This document shows, piece after piece, positions 13,049 through 24,000 of a stretch of 64,000 nucleotides of DNA (position 1 is the stretch's first letter; each line of letters starts with the position of its first letter). Made by a program: the position numbers and the translations under genes. Source of the DNA: Neelides folsomi (Eukaryota > Arthropoda > Collembola > Neelipleona > Neelidae). The stretch is from positions 34,984 through 98,983 of the forward strand of contig JAQGBZ010000233.1 in assembly GCA_034687125.1 (NCBI GenBank). The letters are read 5' to 3'. The notes under the pieces were generated by a model. That model worked only from the letters and a program-made list of their open reading frames with translations, did no database searches and had not been told where the DNA came from.

Positions 13049-13565
13049 TTAACCAAAGAGGCTAGTTTGCAAGTGTTGAGCAGGACTCCTGAGGAACCGA
13101 TTCATAACTTCCGACCACTCTTGAGGGAAATTCCGCTGGATGTGCGAAATGACTCTTCTTACTTGGTTGTGAATATTCCGATTGCATCCTGGGCAGTGAC
13201 CCCGAAGGATTTCTGGTGCAAGTCCTGAGAATTAAAGAGAAATCCATCAATAAAATTCAGGAAGCGAGGAGAAATGCTTAGGACCAATATGAAAGATAAT
13301 AAATATCAATATCTCCCCACTCACGCTTCATGTGTCTTCCGTGGTCGTTGCAGGGTCCTTTGTCCAAGACGCAATTGATAACAGACATGACAAAGCCCTT
13401 ATCCTTCAGCAACCGATCGACGGCCAAATTGTGGAGAATATTTGGAATGTTCCGTGGTTGCCTCAAGGGGCTAATGGATATGGATGAACCCGCTTCACAA
13501 CTCCCGAGATAAAAGAGCACCGTGGCCAAAGAGGCGACAAGGGCGAAGAAAAGCTCCTTCTTCAT
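13049..13565 (-). CDS. chemosensory protein (OS-D/CSP family), secreted
   Basis: A small secreted helical carrier protein. Family members bind hydrophobic ligands in chemosensory and other fluids, but the ligand here is unknown. Exons 13565-13325 and 13224-13049 join to 138 residues. Residues 1-25 form a signal peptide (MKKELFFALV..., likely cut after SCEA). The four-cysteine signature C-X6-C-X18-C-X2-C is exact: C65, C72, C91, C94. Other family marks are VDRLLKDKG before the first cysteine and CVLDKGPC. The intron lies one nucleotide after the Lys80 codon (AAG C|GTGAGT), the position known for CSP genes. The C-terminal part (QVRRVISHIQRNFPQEW) matches the last helices. Mature length, about 113 residues, is normal. 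No other CSP copy is in the window. Confidence 0.9.
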
Positions 13566-13609
13566 CTTTCAATTCTCTTGTTGTAAATGGAGATAAATAT
13601 GTGGAATTC

Positions 13610-13635
13610 TGAAAAGAACGTTTTATGTGTTTATA
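13610..13635 (-). promoter_or_regulatory. possible core promoter of the chemosensory protein gene
   Basis: Read on the minus strand, TATAAACA starts at 13635 and an initiator-like TCAGAA has its A at 13610, 45 nt upstream of the ATG. The TATA-to-start spacing is about 25 nt, a little short, so the call is tentative. Confidence 0.3.
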
Positions 13636-13639
13636 TTGA

Positions 13640-16597
13640 AAATATAAAAAATATAAAAAATATGTATAATTAATTTATATTTAAAAATTATTAGCTGTGA
13701 ATCCAATTATTGAACACTTTTGCTAATGTGTATGAAGATTTTAATAAATATTTAATAAAATATGAAAGAGTCATTTTTACAGATGAAGGAAGAGACGCAA
13801 GTCAGGACTGAGAATAATGAATGAAAACATTTTATATAAGGCCATATTACCGGATGTACTAACACTTATCCCATTATCTGACTACTATAAAGAAGTAATA
13901 TTTAAACTCGCTCCTTCTGTGAGTGAGTTAGCTGTAAATCTTTTTACTCCTCGTAAGTGGAGAAAGTTTGCGAAAATCCCTGATGAGTGGAGATAGAGAG
14001 AATTGTCCTGACGTGAGCGTCAGGCTCATGTTGATAGTAAGATGATTATCTGTTGTGAAGAGTAATGGAGATCCCCTACCATGGCTCGATCAAATACTAA
14101 ACTCTGTTTCATTCATTCCCCATTTCCTCTTCTTCGAGGAAATTGGCACAGTGAGGTGTGTATAGGAACCGCCGGCTCCGGGAGCCACTTTGCACACAGA
14201 CAGACAAATAACAATACACGCATCGTCCCACCCCATTTGTATTATTTGCTTTATTCATGCCGGGCCAATTATTATTGTTGAGAGATATTTGTATAGATAA
14301 CTGAACCAAAGAATCCGTAACTGACTCTTGGGGAGCGTCATTAATAAGCCATTGGGCCGCAGGGGAGTGCAAATAGGACCAGAATACTTTAAGATTTGGC
14401 ACACAATGGAAAGGTGCAAACGAGTATGTTCCGACTACGGATTTGATACAAGGAATGTCATTACAGGTTTAAGAACCAAAATTAGGACTCATCTTCTACA
14501 CAATTCTATAAGAGTTTCTACTTTACAAGTCAAATCAGTATGAGAACAGAATCCTCTGCAGGAGCTTACATATACAATTATATGTATCATAATATAACTA
14601 AAGAATACATGTAAAAACCAGACATCATAATGAGATTAAATTTAATTATTAAAGACAATAAAATTATCATATCAGTAGGTTAATCTTGAACTTAAGTTTT
14701 AAAATTACAAAGTCTCGAGTTCTCATGCTACAACTTGAGATTAGAATAGAAAATGAACTTGAAATCCAACAAAGCACAAAAGGAATAATGTCCATATTGT
14801 TTAAGAAAATTTGAGACATAAAAGTAAGTGGCATGAGTAAGAAATGAGAAGAGGAAAAATGTTTGAGATTTGTGAGAGATGTAAAGTAGTTATCTTTTAA
14901 TTAAAAGTGTAGAAGAAAAATGAAAGAACAATGAACTAACAAGATTTTCTATAAGTCACAATAAGTCAAAGTGATTGAAAAGTTGAAAATTGAGAGAAAT
15001 CTGCTTGTTGGTTTCTGGCTAACTACAATTTTCGCTTCTGACTGAGATGACCCCAAGAAGCGGCGAGTGAAGTGAAATCGAAATCAACTGCCGCTTTTTC
15101 TTACTTAATTTAATCCAAATTGTAGTTACAACTCGCATTCATTCAAGGGAGGAGACCTTTACATTCATACTCAATAAATAATTACATTCGTTTGATGTAG
15201 AAAACGAGAGATCTTGTCTAACAACTAATAATGCAATACTTTTTTACATCTTATCTAAACTATCTAATTCTAAAATGTAAGAACGCAATTCTGGATTGAG
15301 ATGCACTTTCCATGCATAATTACATGATTCATATTGTATCTAATATTTAACAATATTTATTTTAATATTAATGTCAATATTAAAATTAAAGCCGTCTAAT
15401 AAAAATAAAATATTTATTATTATTGATTCCACTGAAGAATTATGATAATATCACTATATTAAAGTTGGACGCTGTACGTTAGGTAAATAATTGAATAATA
15501 TTCCAATAAGAAATTCGGCCAAGTTGTTTACAAATATATCTTTATCTGTGTTAGATACTCCTTTGTCTAATCAAATTGAAGTTAAAATTTTAATGATATA
15601 ATGAAATGAAAACAAAATTAATAGCTATCATATAAATAAGACCCCATATGATTAAAGTATGCTATGTTTTAACAGAATCCCAATTAATATACAAATTAAA
15701 TAAAATTCCCAAGATAAAATTTACTGAAACTTTTATTTATGTATTTAAATTGAGAATAAACGTTACTTTTGTATTGAAGTTGTTATTAAATGTTTCTTAC
15801 CGCTTGGTGGTTATAAATAAGAAGCAGTGTTGTGGTTGTTGTGGAGGAGAGCAAGTGATCTCTTCCTTACCGAGACCCTCTCGTCAGTCAACTGCTTTTG
15901 GATGTGGGCCACTGGGCCAGCGGCGATCCTTCGGCGCTCAATTTCCCCTTAGAGTATATAAATTATTCGCTTCTTCATAATTGTCTCTTGATAAACATCT
16001 CTTAGCCCCGAATGCATTCCTTGTTCTCGGCCTGAGGAACTTCCACTGTAATACTTTGACATCTCATGTCACCTCCCTATCTTCCCATCTCTCATCTCCC
16101 AACGAGCTCATTGGAATTCCTCAGATCAAAAACTGAAGATTGCTCCTCAGTCTTCTTTTATTCGATCTCCCTCCTCCGTCGATCAAAATACGGAGAAATA
16201 TTGAGAGCATTCAAATCCTCATTGCCTCCTTTTCAGTAACGTTTAAACCTCGCTTTAACATTACATTCTCCCAATGTCACAATAATGAAAAAGAAATGGA
16301 GAGCTACTTACTTCAATGCTAATGGTAATTGCCAAGTGGGAATTTTTTTAAATCAAATATGGGAAAATTCAGAACAAGTTATTTGGATCAATCACTATTA
16401 TATGAAAATGAAGTTGATATACGAGCTCGAAGTTGTGATGGAAGAGATAAGGGAAGAATCTTAATCTCAATTTAATCTCGTCTCAGAATTAAAATGAAAA
16501 GAATGTAGTTCTTCCGCTTCCTTTTTAATCAAGTCAGTGTTACTCGAAATTTCATCCCAGCTTTAGTTGGATATACCTTGTAGCATAGGAATACATA
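13640..16597. other. intergenic, nothing recognised
   Basis: A GC-richer block at 13900-14500 and another at 15820-16130 contain frames on both strands without family similarity. A TATATAAA motif lies near 15954 with no gene found behind it. No RNA gene was seen. Confidence 0.45.
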
Positions 16598-17000
16598 TCG
16601 GGTGGTCCAGAGATCGATGCGTATTTTTAATGAGTGATATCTTTTTTATTTATTAACCGAATTTCGTTAAAATTGGCAAGTATATACTTTATATATCGTA
16701 TAATATAAGTAAAACCTCAAACTCTTCAATTGAACCCTATTTACTTCATTACCTCTCTGCAACCAACATTCAGTTGCCCCGCATCCTCTTTTGCACATAG
16801 CAACCGGGGTTTCCGCGAATGCTTTTGGCTAATAGCCTCTTTCAATTTAACAAAAGTAGACTGGTTTTTTGACATGACCCTAAATGAAGAAATCAAGGGG
16901 AGTCAAATCGGATGAATTTTTTATCATTAACCATCTTAAATTTATGATTGATTAAAAAACGCATCGATCTCTGGTCAATCACCATCTGGTCATCACCCTG
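16598..17000 (-). mobile_element. internally deleted mariner-like transposon
   Basis: A 403-bp remnant bounded by TA (16596-16597 and 17001-17002). The left end reads TCGGGTGGTCCAGAGATCGA. The right end, on the minus strand, reads CAGGGTGATGACCAGA and then repeats GGTGATTGACCAGAGATCGA, so the right repeat carries a small duplication. Both continue into ATGCGT plus a T-rich stretch. Only the end of a transposase frame remains between them. TA duplication, CAGGGTG-type ends and the residual protein all point to the Tc1/mariner superfamily. Confidence 0.75.
16716..16918 (-). pseudogene. transposase C-terminal fragment, broken
   Basis: Minus-strand translation shows SSDLTPLDFF followed by a stop, then GHVKKPVYF. 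This corresponds to the conserved PDLTPLDFFLWG-type block with the last catalytic Asp of mariner-like DDE transposases. Further stops follow, then AFAETPVAMCKRGCG, which resembles the C-terminal helix region. At least three in-frame stops and the missing N-terminal two thirds make it non-functional. Confidence 0.7.
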
Positions 17001-17443
17001 TACAGGGTTGAATTTTTACTTTTTCTCTTTCGTTCATTCGAGTGGCTTTTCTCGACGTCTCTTGACTCGTTGATTGAAAGTGGAGATTAGCTCATGTTGA
17101 AGGAATAAGAGACCTCGGAGACATTTCCTTTTGAATGCACTCACTGACCTGTTTGTCTTGTAAGCTAATCGTAATACGTAAATAAAACTTAGATTTTTGA
17201 ATTTATTAATATTTATTAACTTTTATTGATTTTGGAATTCGTGTATTATATTGCGTTTTTTTTAAAAAATTTCTCCCAATAACGATTTACTAACCTAACC
17301 TAACTAAAGTAAACTAAACTTTATTTGTCTAATCGTTAAATGTTTTCGATTTTATTTTAATTTTTTTGTTCATATAAATATACATTTATCAACTCTCTCT
17401 TTATCTCTCATTTCTCATTGTCAGTAAAAACAGAATAATATAA
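17001..17443. other. short intergenic spacer
   Basis: AT-rich. It contains TAACCTAACCTAAC (17291-17304), under three units of the arthropod telomere motif and too short to call an interstitial telomere. Nothing else was seen. Confidence 0.5.
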
Positions 17444-17449
17444 TTTATT
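17444..17449 (-). terminator. polyadenylation signal of the HINFP gene
   Basis: AATAAA on the minus strand, about 95 nt beyond the stop codon, followed by AT-rich sequence. Confidence 0.45.
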
Positions 17450-17544
17450 AAAATTTTTTAACAAGACATAATAATTAAATAAAACAGCGTATAAAATTAT
17501 AATAAAAATAATAGTAAGTAGTCAAAATTAATAAAATGCGTAAA

Positions 17545-19723
17545 TCAATGAGGTAAAATATCCCCGATGTCTTCCAGTTCTTCGTCGATCCGATCAGGAA
17601 CATCAATACTTTCGTATCGCAAAGTTAAAAGTCTGTATAAGCCATCGTCTCCAGCTTTATATCTAAATATAAAAGTAGAATTTTTACAAAAAACTTCGAA
17701 TATCAATAATAAATTTTACAATAAATCAGTAATTTCAACACATTAGGAAATGTGTATTTTAATTAAGTACATGCAATTTTTGGCCTAACTGAATGATTTT
17801 TCTTACCTGAATCGAGAATGACCTGATGGCCATTGAAGTTTATGGGCCGATATGAGGTGTTTTGTTAAGTACCACCCTTTTGTATATCTTTTCTGGCATT
17901 CATGGCAAATATAAGTTCTTGGATTATCGTTCGAATGAACTCTCTCCCAATGATAGTTAATTGCAGTCATCGCTTTCGATTTATAACTGCAGCCTTCTAC
18001 TTCACATTTCAACGTTGATACCATATGACTTTTGGTATGTCGTAAAAGATCGCTTTGAGATTTTGCGCTAAAATCAAGATTTTGATTTCAAACTTTAGAA
18101 TTAAAAATTAGAACAATGGAAAATTTAAATTGTATAAGCAATAGAGCTAATGTTGAGAAAACCAATAAAAAAATAATTGTAAATCTTACGAGTGAGTGCA
18201 AAATTCACAATGGAATGGTTTTTCACTCGTATGGCGATATTTTATATGTGCATTTAATCCAGAAGGCGAAGTGCAGGTCATATCGCACATTGAACATTGG
18301 TAAGTATTGATATGAGATCTAATATGTTCACGAAGTAAACGAGCAGTTGGAAATTCCTTCATGCATGCTTCACACGAGTAAGTCACTCCTAAATGAAAAA
18401 ATAAATGGCTAATGCATTAAGACAATGATAAAATAAGTAAAATTTTAAATCCAAAATAATATTTATAATTTATAACAACCTAATTGTACTTGTCTTCTAC
18501 AATGATCAAAGTATCGAGTTCTGTTAGCAAAGAGTGCACCACAATTTGGGCATGCTAATAGTTTTTCTTGAGTATGACTTCTCATATGATCACGGAGCTT
18601 TGTAATATTGCAGAATAAAATACCACAACCTTAAAGATAAATAATTGTACAATCATTTATTAACCCATATCGATCATTTATAATGCTTCTCTTTTACATT
18701 TAAATGAATTAATATTGGTGAAATTGTGATTTGTATTTATAGTTATTTTGATTTACTTACCACCCCATTTACATTCAATTCCTCCAGGAACATTTCGACC
18801 TTTTTTCTCAGAATCACAATGACCTCGAATGTGATCATAGTATAATTGAATATTAACAAAAATTTCAGAACAATTTCCCCAAGCACACACTAAATTTTCT
18901 GACAAATCGGGAAGAATATTTCTATTGCTCGAATCAGCTTTGCATGGCTGTATATTAAAAATATGAATCAAAATAGAGGAATTAAAATAAATACACATAA
19001 TCGTTGATGCATAATATAATTGCGATGCACTTTTAAATAAATATGAATAATTTAATATTTTACATTGAGTTCTGATCGAATACGGGTGTTCGTCCCAATA
19101 CATTTTAATTTTGTGTGATAAGCATGAAGATATAAATGTCGCATTAAATCTTCAGAATGCTGAACTTTATAAGGACAAAGATTCCAGTTGCACTTTAATA
19201 AAACTGTAAACAAAGAATATCAAATAATTCATTAACATCCAAAAATAGTATTCGATATCCGTTTTGTTGTGACTTAATTTAACAGCTGAGATCATTAAGT
19301 GTAAATGTCTTTCGTTGAAAACAATAAATACCTTCATTTTTTTTCGCGTCTTTGAGAAAATTAATTTCAATCACCGGGGTGTGACAAGTAACGTGGTCCA
19401 TAAAGTCATTTAATATATGTGTTGAGAAGTTGCAATCAGACCATTCACATTGAAGGTCGAGAGGTTCGTCGATAAATTTAGTTGGCTTGATTGTTGTAAT
19501 ACGTTTAGAAGATAATGGATTAGTTGGTCCAGCCACAATCACAGAACCTGTAAAAATAATAATAAATCGTACATTTTAGTGAGCTAAATTTTTACGACCT
19601 ACATATTTAGCAAAGTCAACAAGGAAAGAATTTTGAGTGGTTTTATATCTTGAATATTAAATTTAAATTAATTATACCTGTATTTGGGGGTGTAAATTGT
19701 TCACTTTGGCTATTTTGGTCCAT
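17545..19723 (-). CDS. HINFP: histone H4 transcription factor (HINFP/MIZF) ortholog
   Basis: A nuclear C2H2 zinc-finger factor; in animals HINFP binds the H4 promoter and drives histone H4 transcription at the G1/S transition. Eight coding exons: 19723-19678, 19547-19332, 19203-19064, 18947-18761, 18629-18480, 18388-18190, 18067-17807, 17662-17545. All junctions keep phase and give 438 residues, somewhat shorter than vertebrate HINFP. About ten fingers are visible. Family-specific stretches are HAYHTKLKCIG, KLRDHMRSHTQEKLLACPNC, CDMTCTSPSGLNAHIKYRH and, after the last finger, LQWPSGHSRFRYK followed by DGLYRLLTLRYES. The finger ending DHCRRQ lacks the usual last His, as in the family. The first exon gives MDQNSQSEQF. 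It is divergent from the carboxypeptidase gene, with start codons 1.35 kb apart. Confidence 0.95.
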
Positions 19724-20893
19724 TTTATAACGAGGCTAATTTTGTGAATTGTGCCTTTAAATCTTAATTGACTTCAACAACTGATTCTTATTTCGTTGTG
19801 TTGGTTCGAAGAGAAAAGAGCCACCGCGCGCTCTCGTAATCTCAGCCGCGAAAGTTGTTTCATTTCTATTTCTGACTCTGATCTTGACATTTCTTCTTCT
19901 GCAAAATACCAAACAGTAAAAATGTTTTGCAAACTCTTGGGTTTGAGATCGGGTTGGTTAAAGGTTGGCAAATTGTCAAATTGAATACCTTATCCGAATT
20001 TAGTTAAAATCGACGAGTACAATTTAATCTTTTTACAATTTAAGTTTTAAGAGGACTTGTAACTAAAAGAAAAGCTTAAATATTAAAAATATTAGGCACG
20101 GACACTTGACCGAGTTTTGGCACAAGAAGTAATTTCAGGTTGATACACACGGAACTTCCATCGCGTAAGTAAAAGTTGCAATTTTTATTGATTCCCATGT
20201 ATATTCACTATTACAACACAATTTTTTAAAAATATATAATAAATAACTTTTAATTCTTCACAAAATTATAAGTGGTTTTGTTAATATTTGTAATAAGCGC
20301 TAAAGAGGATAATTTAATAAGATGATTAACTTTCGACAGGAAATTTTCAAGTTACAAAATCAGTAGTCATTTGTAAATTGACTGACGGAAACAAAAGGTT
20401 AGTTGTATGATTTTTATTTATTTTAGTAAATTATATATAAATAACATTATGTAATAATGTAATAATTAAATTTAGTACCTTTGATTGACACCTGGATCAA
20501 ATAGATGAATAACCAAACTTGCTGACCAAGAATAACAATATACATATTATACGATACATATTATGTAATCATAGATTGAAACAATTTCTGCAACTATTTT
20601 ACGTAAATTTTAAGTATAAAATTTAATCTTCGTAATAATGTATCTGTAAATACTTCAAAGTGTTTTTCGTAAATATTCTTTACAACTTTGAAATTTTTAA
20701 TTGGCTATTCAACAGAGCGAGTAAGAACCTTGCAATTAACAGTACGAGTACTCGTACGTATAACTCCCCAAATTATATACATTCACGTTTGGGTCCGTAA
20801 AACTCCTGATCGTTTAGTTAAGTTTGGTTTACTTTAAGAAACTTTGATCTGAATGTGAGGCTTAAATTTGTACCCGAGCCAAGTTGAACACGT
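19724..20893. other. spacer between divergent HINFP and CCP1 genes
   Basis: Must hold the HINFP promoter and 5' UTR. It contains GTACGAGTACTCGTAC (20742-20757), a perfect 16-bp palindrome 137 bp upstream of the CCP1 TATA box. Short frames near 19800-19980 have no support. Confidence 0.5.
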
Positions 20894-20934
20894 TATAAAG
20901 TTGTTACTTTGTTAGGATCTGTCAGTCAGTCAGT
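20894..20934 (+). promoter_or_regulatory. TATA/initiator core promoter of the CCP1-like gene
   Basis: TATAAA at 20894-20899 and TCAGT at 20922-20926, the arthropod initiator consensus. The A at 20924 is exactly 30 nt from the first T of the TATA box. The initiator is repeated as TCAGTCAGTCAGT to 20934, so starts may be staggered by 4 nt. The 5' UTR to the ATG would be about 148 nt. Confidence 0.7.
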
Positions 20935-20974
20935 TACATCCAACGAATCTTCTTAGCTCTTCAGCTCTTTGAAC

Positions 20975-21001
20975 ATGAGTTGTTTGCTATTTAATTTTTA
21001 A
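20975..21001 (+). other. upstream ORF in the CCP1 5' UTR
   Basis: ATG followed by seven sense codons and TAA (MSCLLFNF) lies between the predicted transcription start and the main ATG. It could lower translation of the main frame. The effect is inferred only. Confidence 0.4.
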
Positions 21002-21071
21002 CTTGTGTTTTAGACATTCCGACAACCATTAAACTTTAATCGCGACAGCCATAACTCAGAAAATAAGAATA

Positions 21072-24000
21072 ATGGACCCATCGGAACCCGAACCATCGTC
21101 CAGTCGAGCCGACTTAAAAGGACCCGTTGAAGACGAATGGTGGAAGGGTTTCATTAATGTTGTGAAAAATGAAGATGACACCAGCGAAGTTATTTATTCT
21201 GTTAAATGGCTTGAACATTCTCTGAAGAAAGCTTCAACAATTTTAATAACACATAGTAAGTTTAATGAATGAAAATTATATTTAAAGTATTCAATTCAAA
21301 GATTTAAAAAGTCGAACGACAATAATTACAAAATTAAATGCCTAATCGTTTTGATCATATTTTAGATTCTGATAGGAGAAAGCAAATTTTGGATTACATT
21401 ACTGAAAGTCCACTAGGAATGCATCGATTGGTGTTTGCTTTAAAAGTAAGTAATTCTTAAATCAACTAAATGTATACACGATTTTAACTAATGTGACGAT
21501 TTTAATAAAGTCAATTAAACTTTTAATTTTAGCATTCGCTGACAGCGTATGAAAATGTTGACATCTCTTCTATTTTGCGACAAACTGTGAACCCTCGAAA
21601 CAGTAATTTGTCATCCGTTAATTTTAACCTTATATTTTGAGCATTTAAGCAATAAAAATGGCAGTAGTGAAAAGTTCAAGGAGGACTAATTAAGCTTAAT
21701 TGGATTAATTTGAATTCCTTGAGTTTTTTCCTAATGGACGAAGATGTAGGTAAGACAAGGATAAATGCGAGATTAAATGTAAGTTATCTAAACTCACTTT
21801 CTCATCCTTTTCAAACGAACGGCAGGGCTAAAAATTGCTTGGGCAGACCTCCAATTTGTTTCTTAAAGACGAAAGGGTTGAGGAGAATTGAGGCACCGGG
21901 TCTGTCAACTTGCTCGCACCTCAAACCCCTCCATAATTTATACTCGTCTCACTTAACCTCTCGTCAGGGGGAAATGATTTGAAGTAGAAGAGTAAACAAA
22001 TGATTTTGTCTTGTAGAAAAGAACCGTTACGAAGCTTTAAAGTATTTGATACTCGGAGACTACGCCTCACAATTGATCCAAATACTTGTGGAACTTCAAG
22101 AAACAATGACGATGACGGCGGATCCTCTTTTGATGAAGAGTCTTGAAATAACAAATAATAACGTTATTTGGTTTCTGCTCCCAGTTGCTTGCAAAGGTAA
22201 AGCCATTTTAATAAAATTAGTTTATCTTTTAATTTTAGCCCTTGATGCATCTTATTTATTTTTAGACTATGCTACTTGATTGCAATCATTTAATTATCAT
22301 GAAAGATAGTGTTATTATTTATATAACATTATTTGTTTAAATCTTATTTTATTCTTATCTTGAAAAGATGAAATCTTAATTGCATGAATGGGCCAAGTTT
22401 TTAAAAAGATGTCAAGTTTGCTAAATTACTATTTTTATTTGATCCTTCATAACCAAGTATTATGATATAAGAACTCTAGCTGGCTCATTAATGATGGTTT
22501 TTTCATCGGCTTTTGCCAAGTGAAATAAGGAAACTACACAATGTAGAAAAATATGTAGCAGATGTAAATGAAATGATCTGTTGGGTAATGAAATGTGTAT
22601 TTTGTTAGATCCAAGATTTGCCCACAAGGTCCGTTTGCAGTCAAAGATCAAATTTATGCATGGTCTCGTGAGAAAGAATTTTCAATCAACAAACAACACA
22701 CATTTCCCATTACTCAAAATTCTCAAAGTTCTGTCGAGAAATCGTAAGATTTTAATCTTTATTTTCAATTTAATTTTATTACACATTTAAATAGTTTTGA
22801 GAGAACAAAGGACAATGTTTCTATTTTTATAATGAATTTTATTTACTCTCAGCTGATGTGTCTTTGGTGCTTGGGAAGGACAAAGTGATGTCAACGGTGA
22901 ATAAAATGCTAAACAAGTTGGGGAACTCTCCGTCGGCCAAATTCTTACTTGTTATTGAAATCCTTGCATATCTGACTAAAGAAAGTACGACCATCAATTA
23001 CTTTTATCAACTTATTAACAACAGTAATTTCAGTAATTTGTCTACAATAGAGAAATGATATGAATTCTTGTAGAGTCGAATATCGTGAAATTTCTTAAAA
23101 CTGGTCTTTTGCCAAAGCTGAACCGAACTTTCTCTTATTGGCAGACTTGGAAAGGGAAGGGTCTCCACAAGTTTAGCAAATACATCCTCAATATTTACTC
23201 ACATGTTGCCAAAACAAGTAAGGATACGAGAAAAGCATTAATTACATATTACTAACGTCCTTAAACAGAAATAACATTTTTAATAATGGTGGTTAAATCA
23301 CAAGCCTTCGATTCTTAAGTTCTTCAAAATGTTCAATGACACTTAACGAGAATTGTAAATCAATTTTTTCCATTCGGGATCTTTAAGTTTCACACTTGTG
23401 CCAAAAGTGTAATTTTTTATATCGGGCGTTGATTGGTATTCAGTTTGCAATTTATCATTTTCAGAGACTGGAAAGAGGGGATTAGTCAAAACAGAAGCGA
23501 TGAACAACCTTAGGAAGTTATGTGAAGGATTCCCCAACGACAAGTTTTTTGATTTGATCGTGAGTAAATCTTATGGGATTATGAGCATGAGTGTGGGGAA
23601 ACACAAACTCCCATTTTCGGATCCAACCAGCCCCCTTCGGTTTGCATTGCCAATGGCTCCAGAAATGGAAGAAGGAGCGAGCAGCAGCGATGAGGATGAA
23701 CCCGATGAGGAAATTGACGGGTCTGATTTCTCTGATGAAGATCCATTGGATGATGACACAGACGATGATTTTGAAATTGCATATAAAGACGATGAATTTG
23801 TCGAGCTCGTTCCAATCTCCCCCACTTTCAAAGACTCAAAGGAATCAATTCAAGATTTGGGAGATGAAAATCTTAAGAAGGATTTTGAAAGCAAGGCAAA
23901 AGCTACAGAGAATCTCGCTTCAAAACCGCTCAAAGAAGATGAAATGGAAAATCTGCTTAACTTTGCTCAATTTTTTAGCGAATTTGATGGGAATTTGAAA

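Noticed and set aside
15648-15980. 110-codon plus-strand frame with CCGCCGG run
   Set aside because: First half is AT-rich low-complexity sequence, no known domain, no transcription signals at its start.
17291-17304. Interstitial telomere (TTAGG/CCTAA) tract
   Set aside because: Fewer than three units. Similar short GGTTAGG runs at 1795 and 44512 look like chance or common simple sequence.
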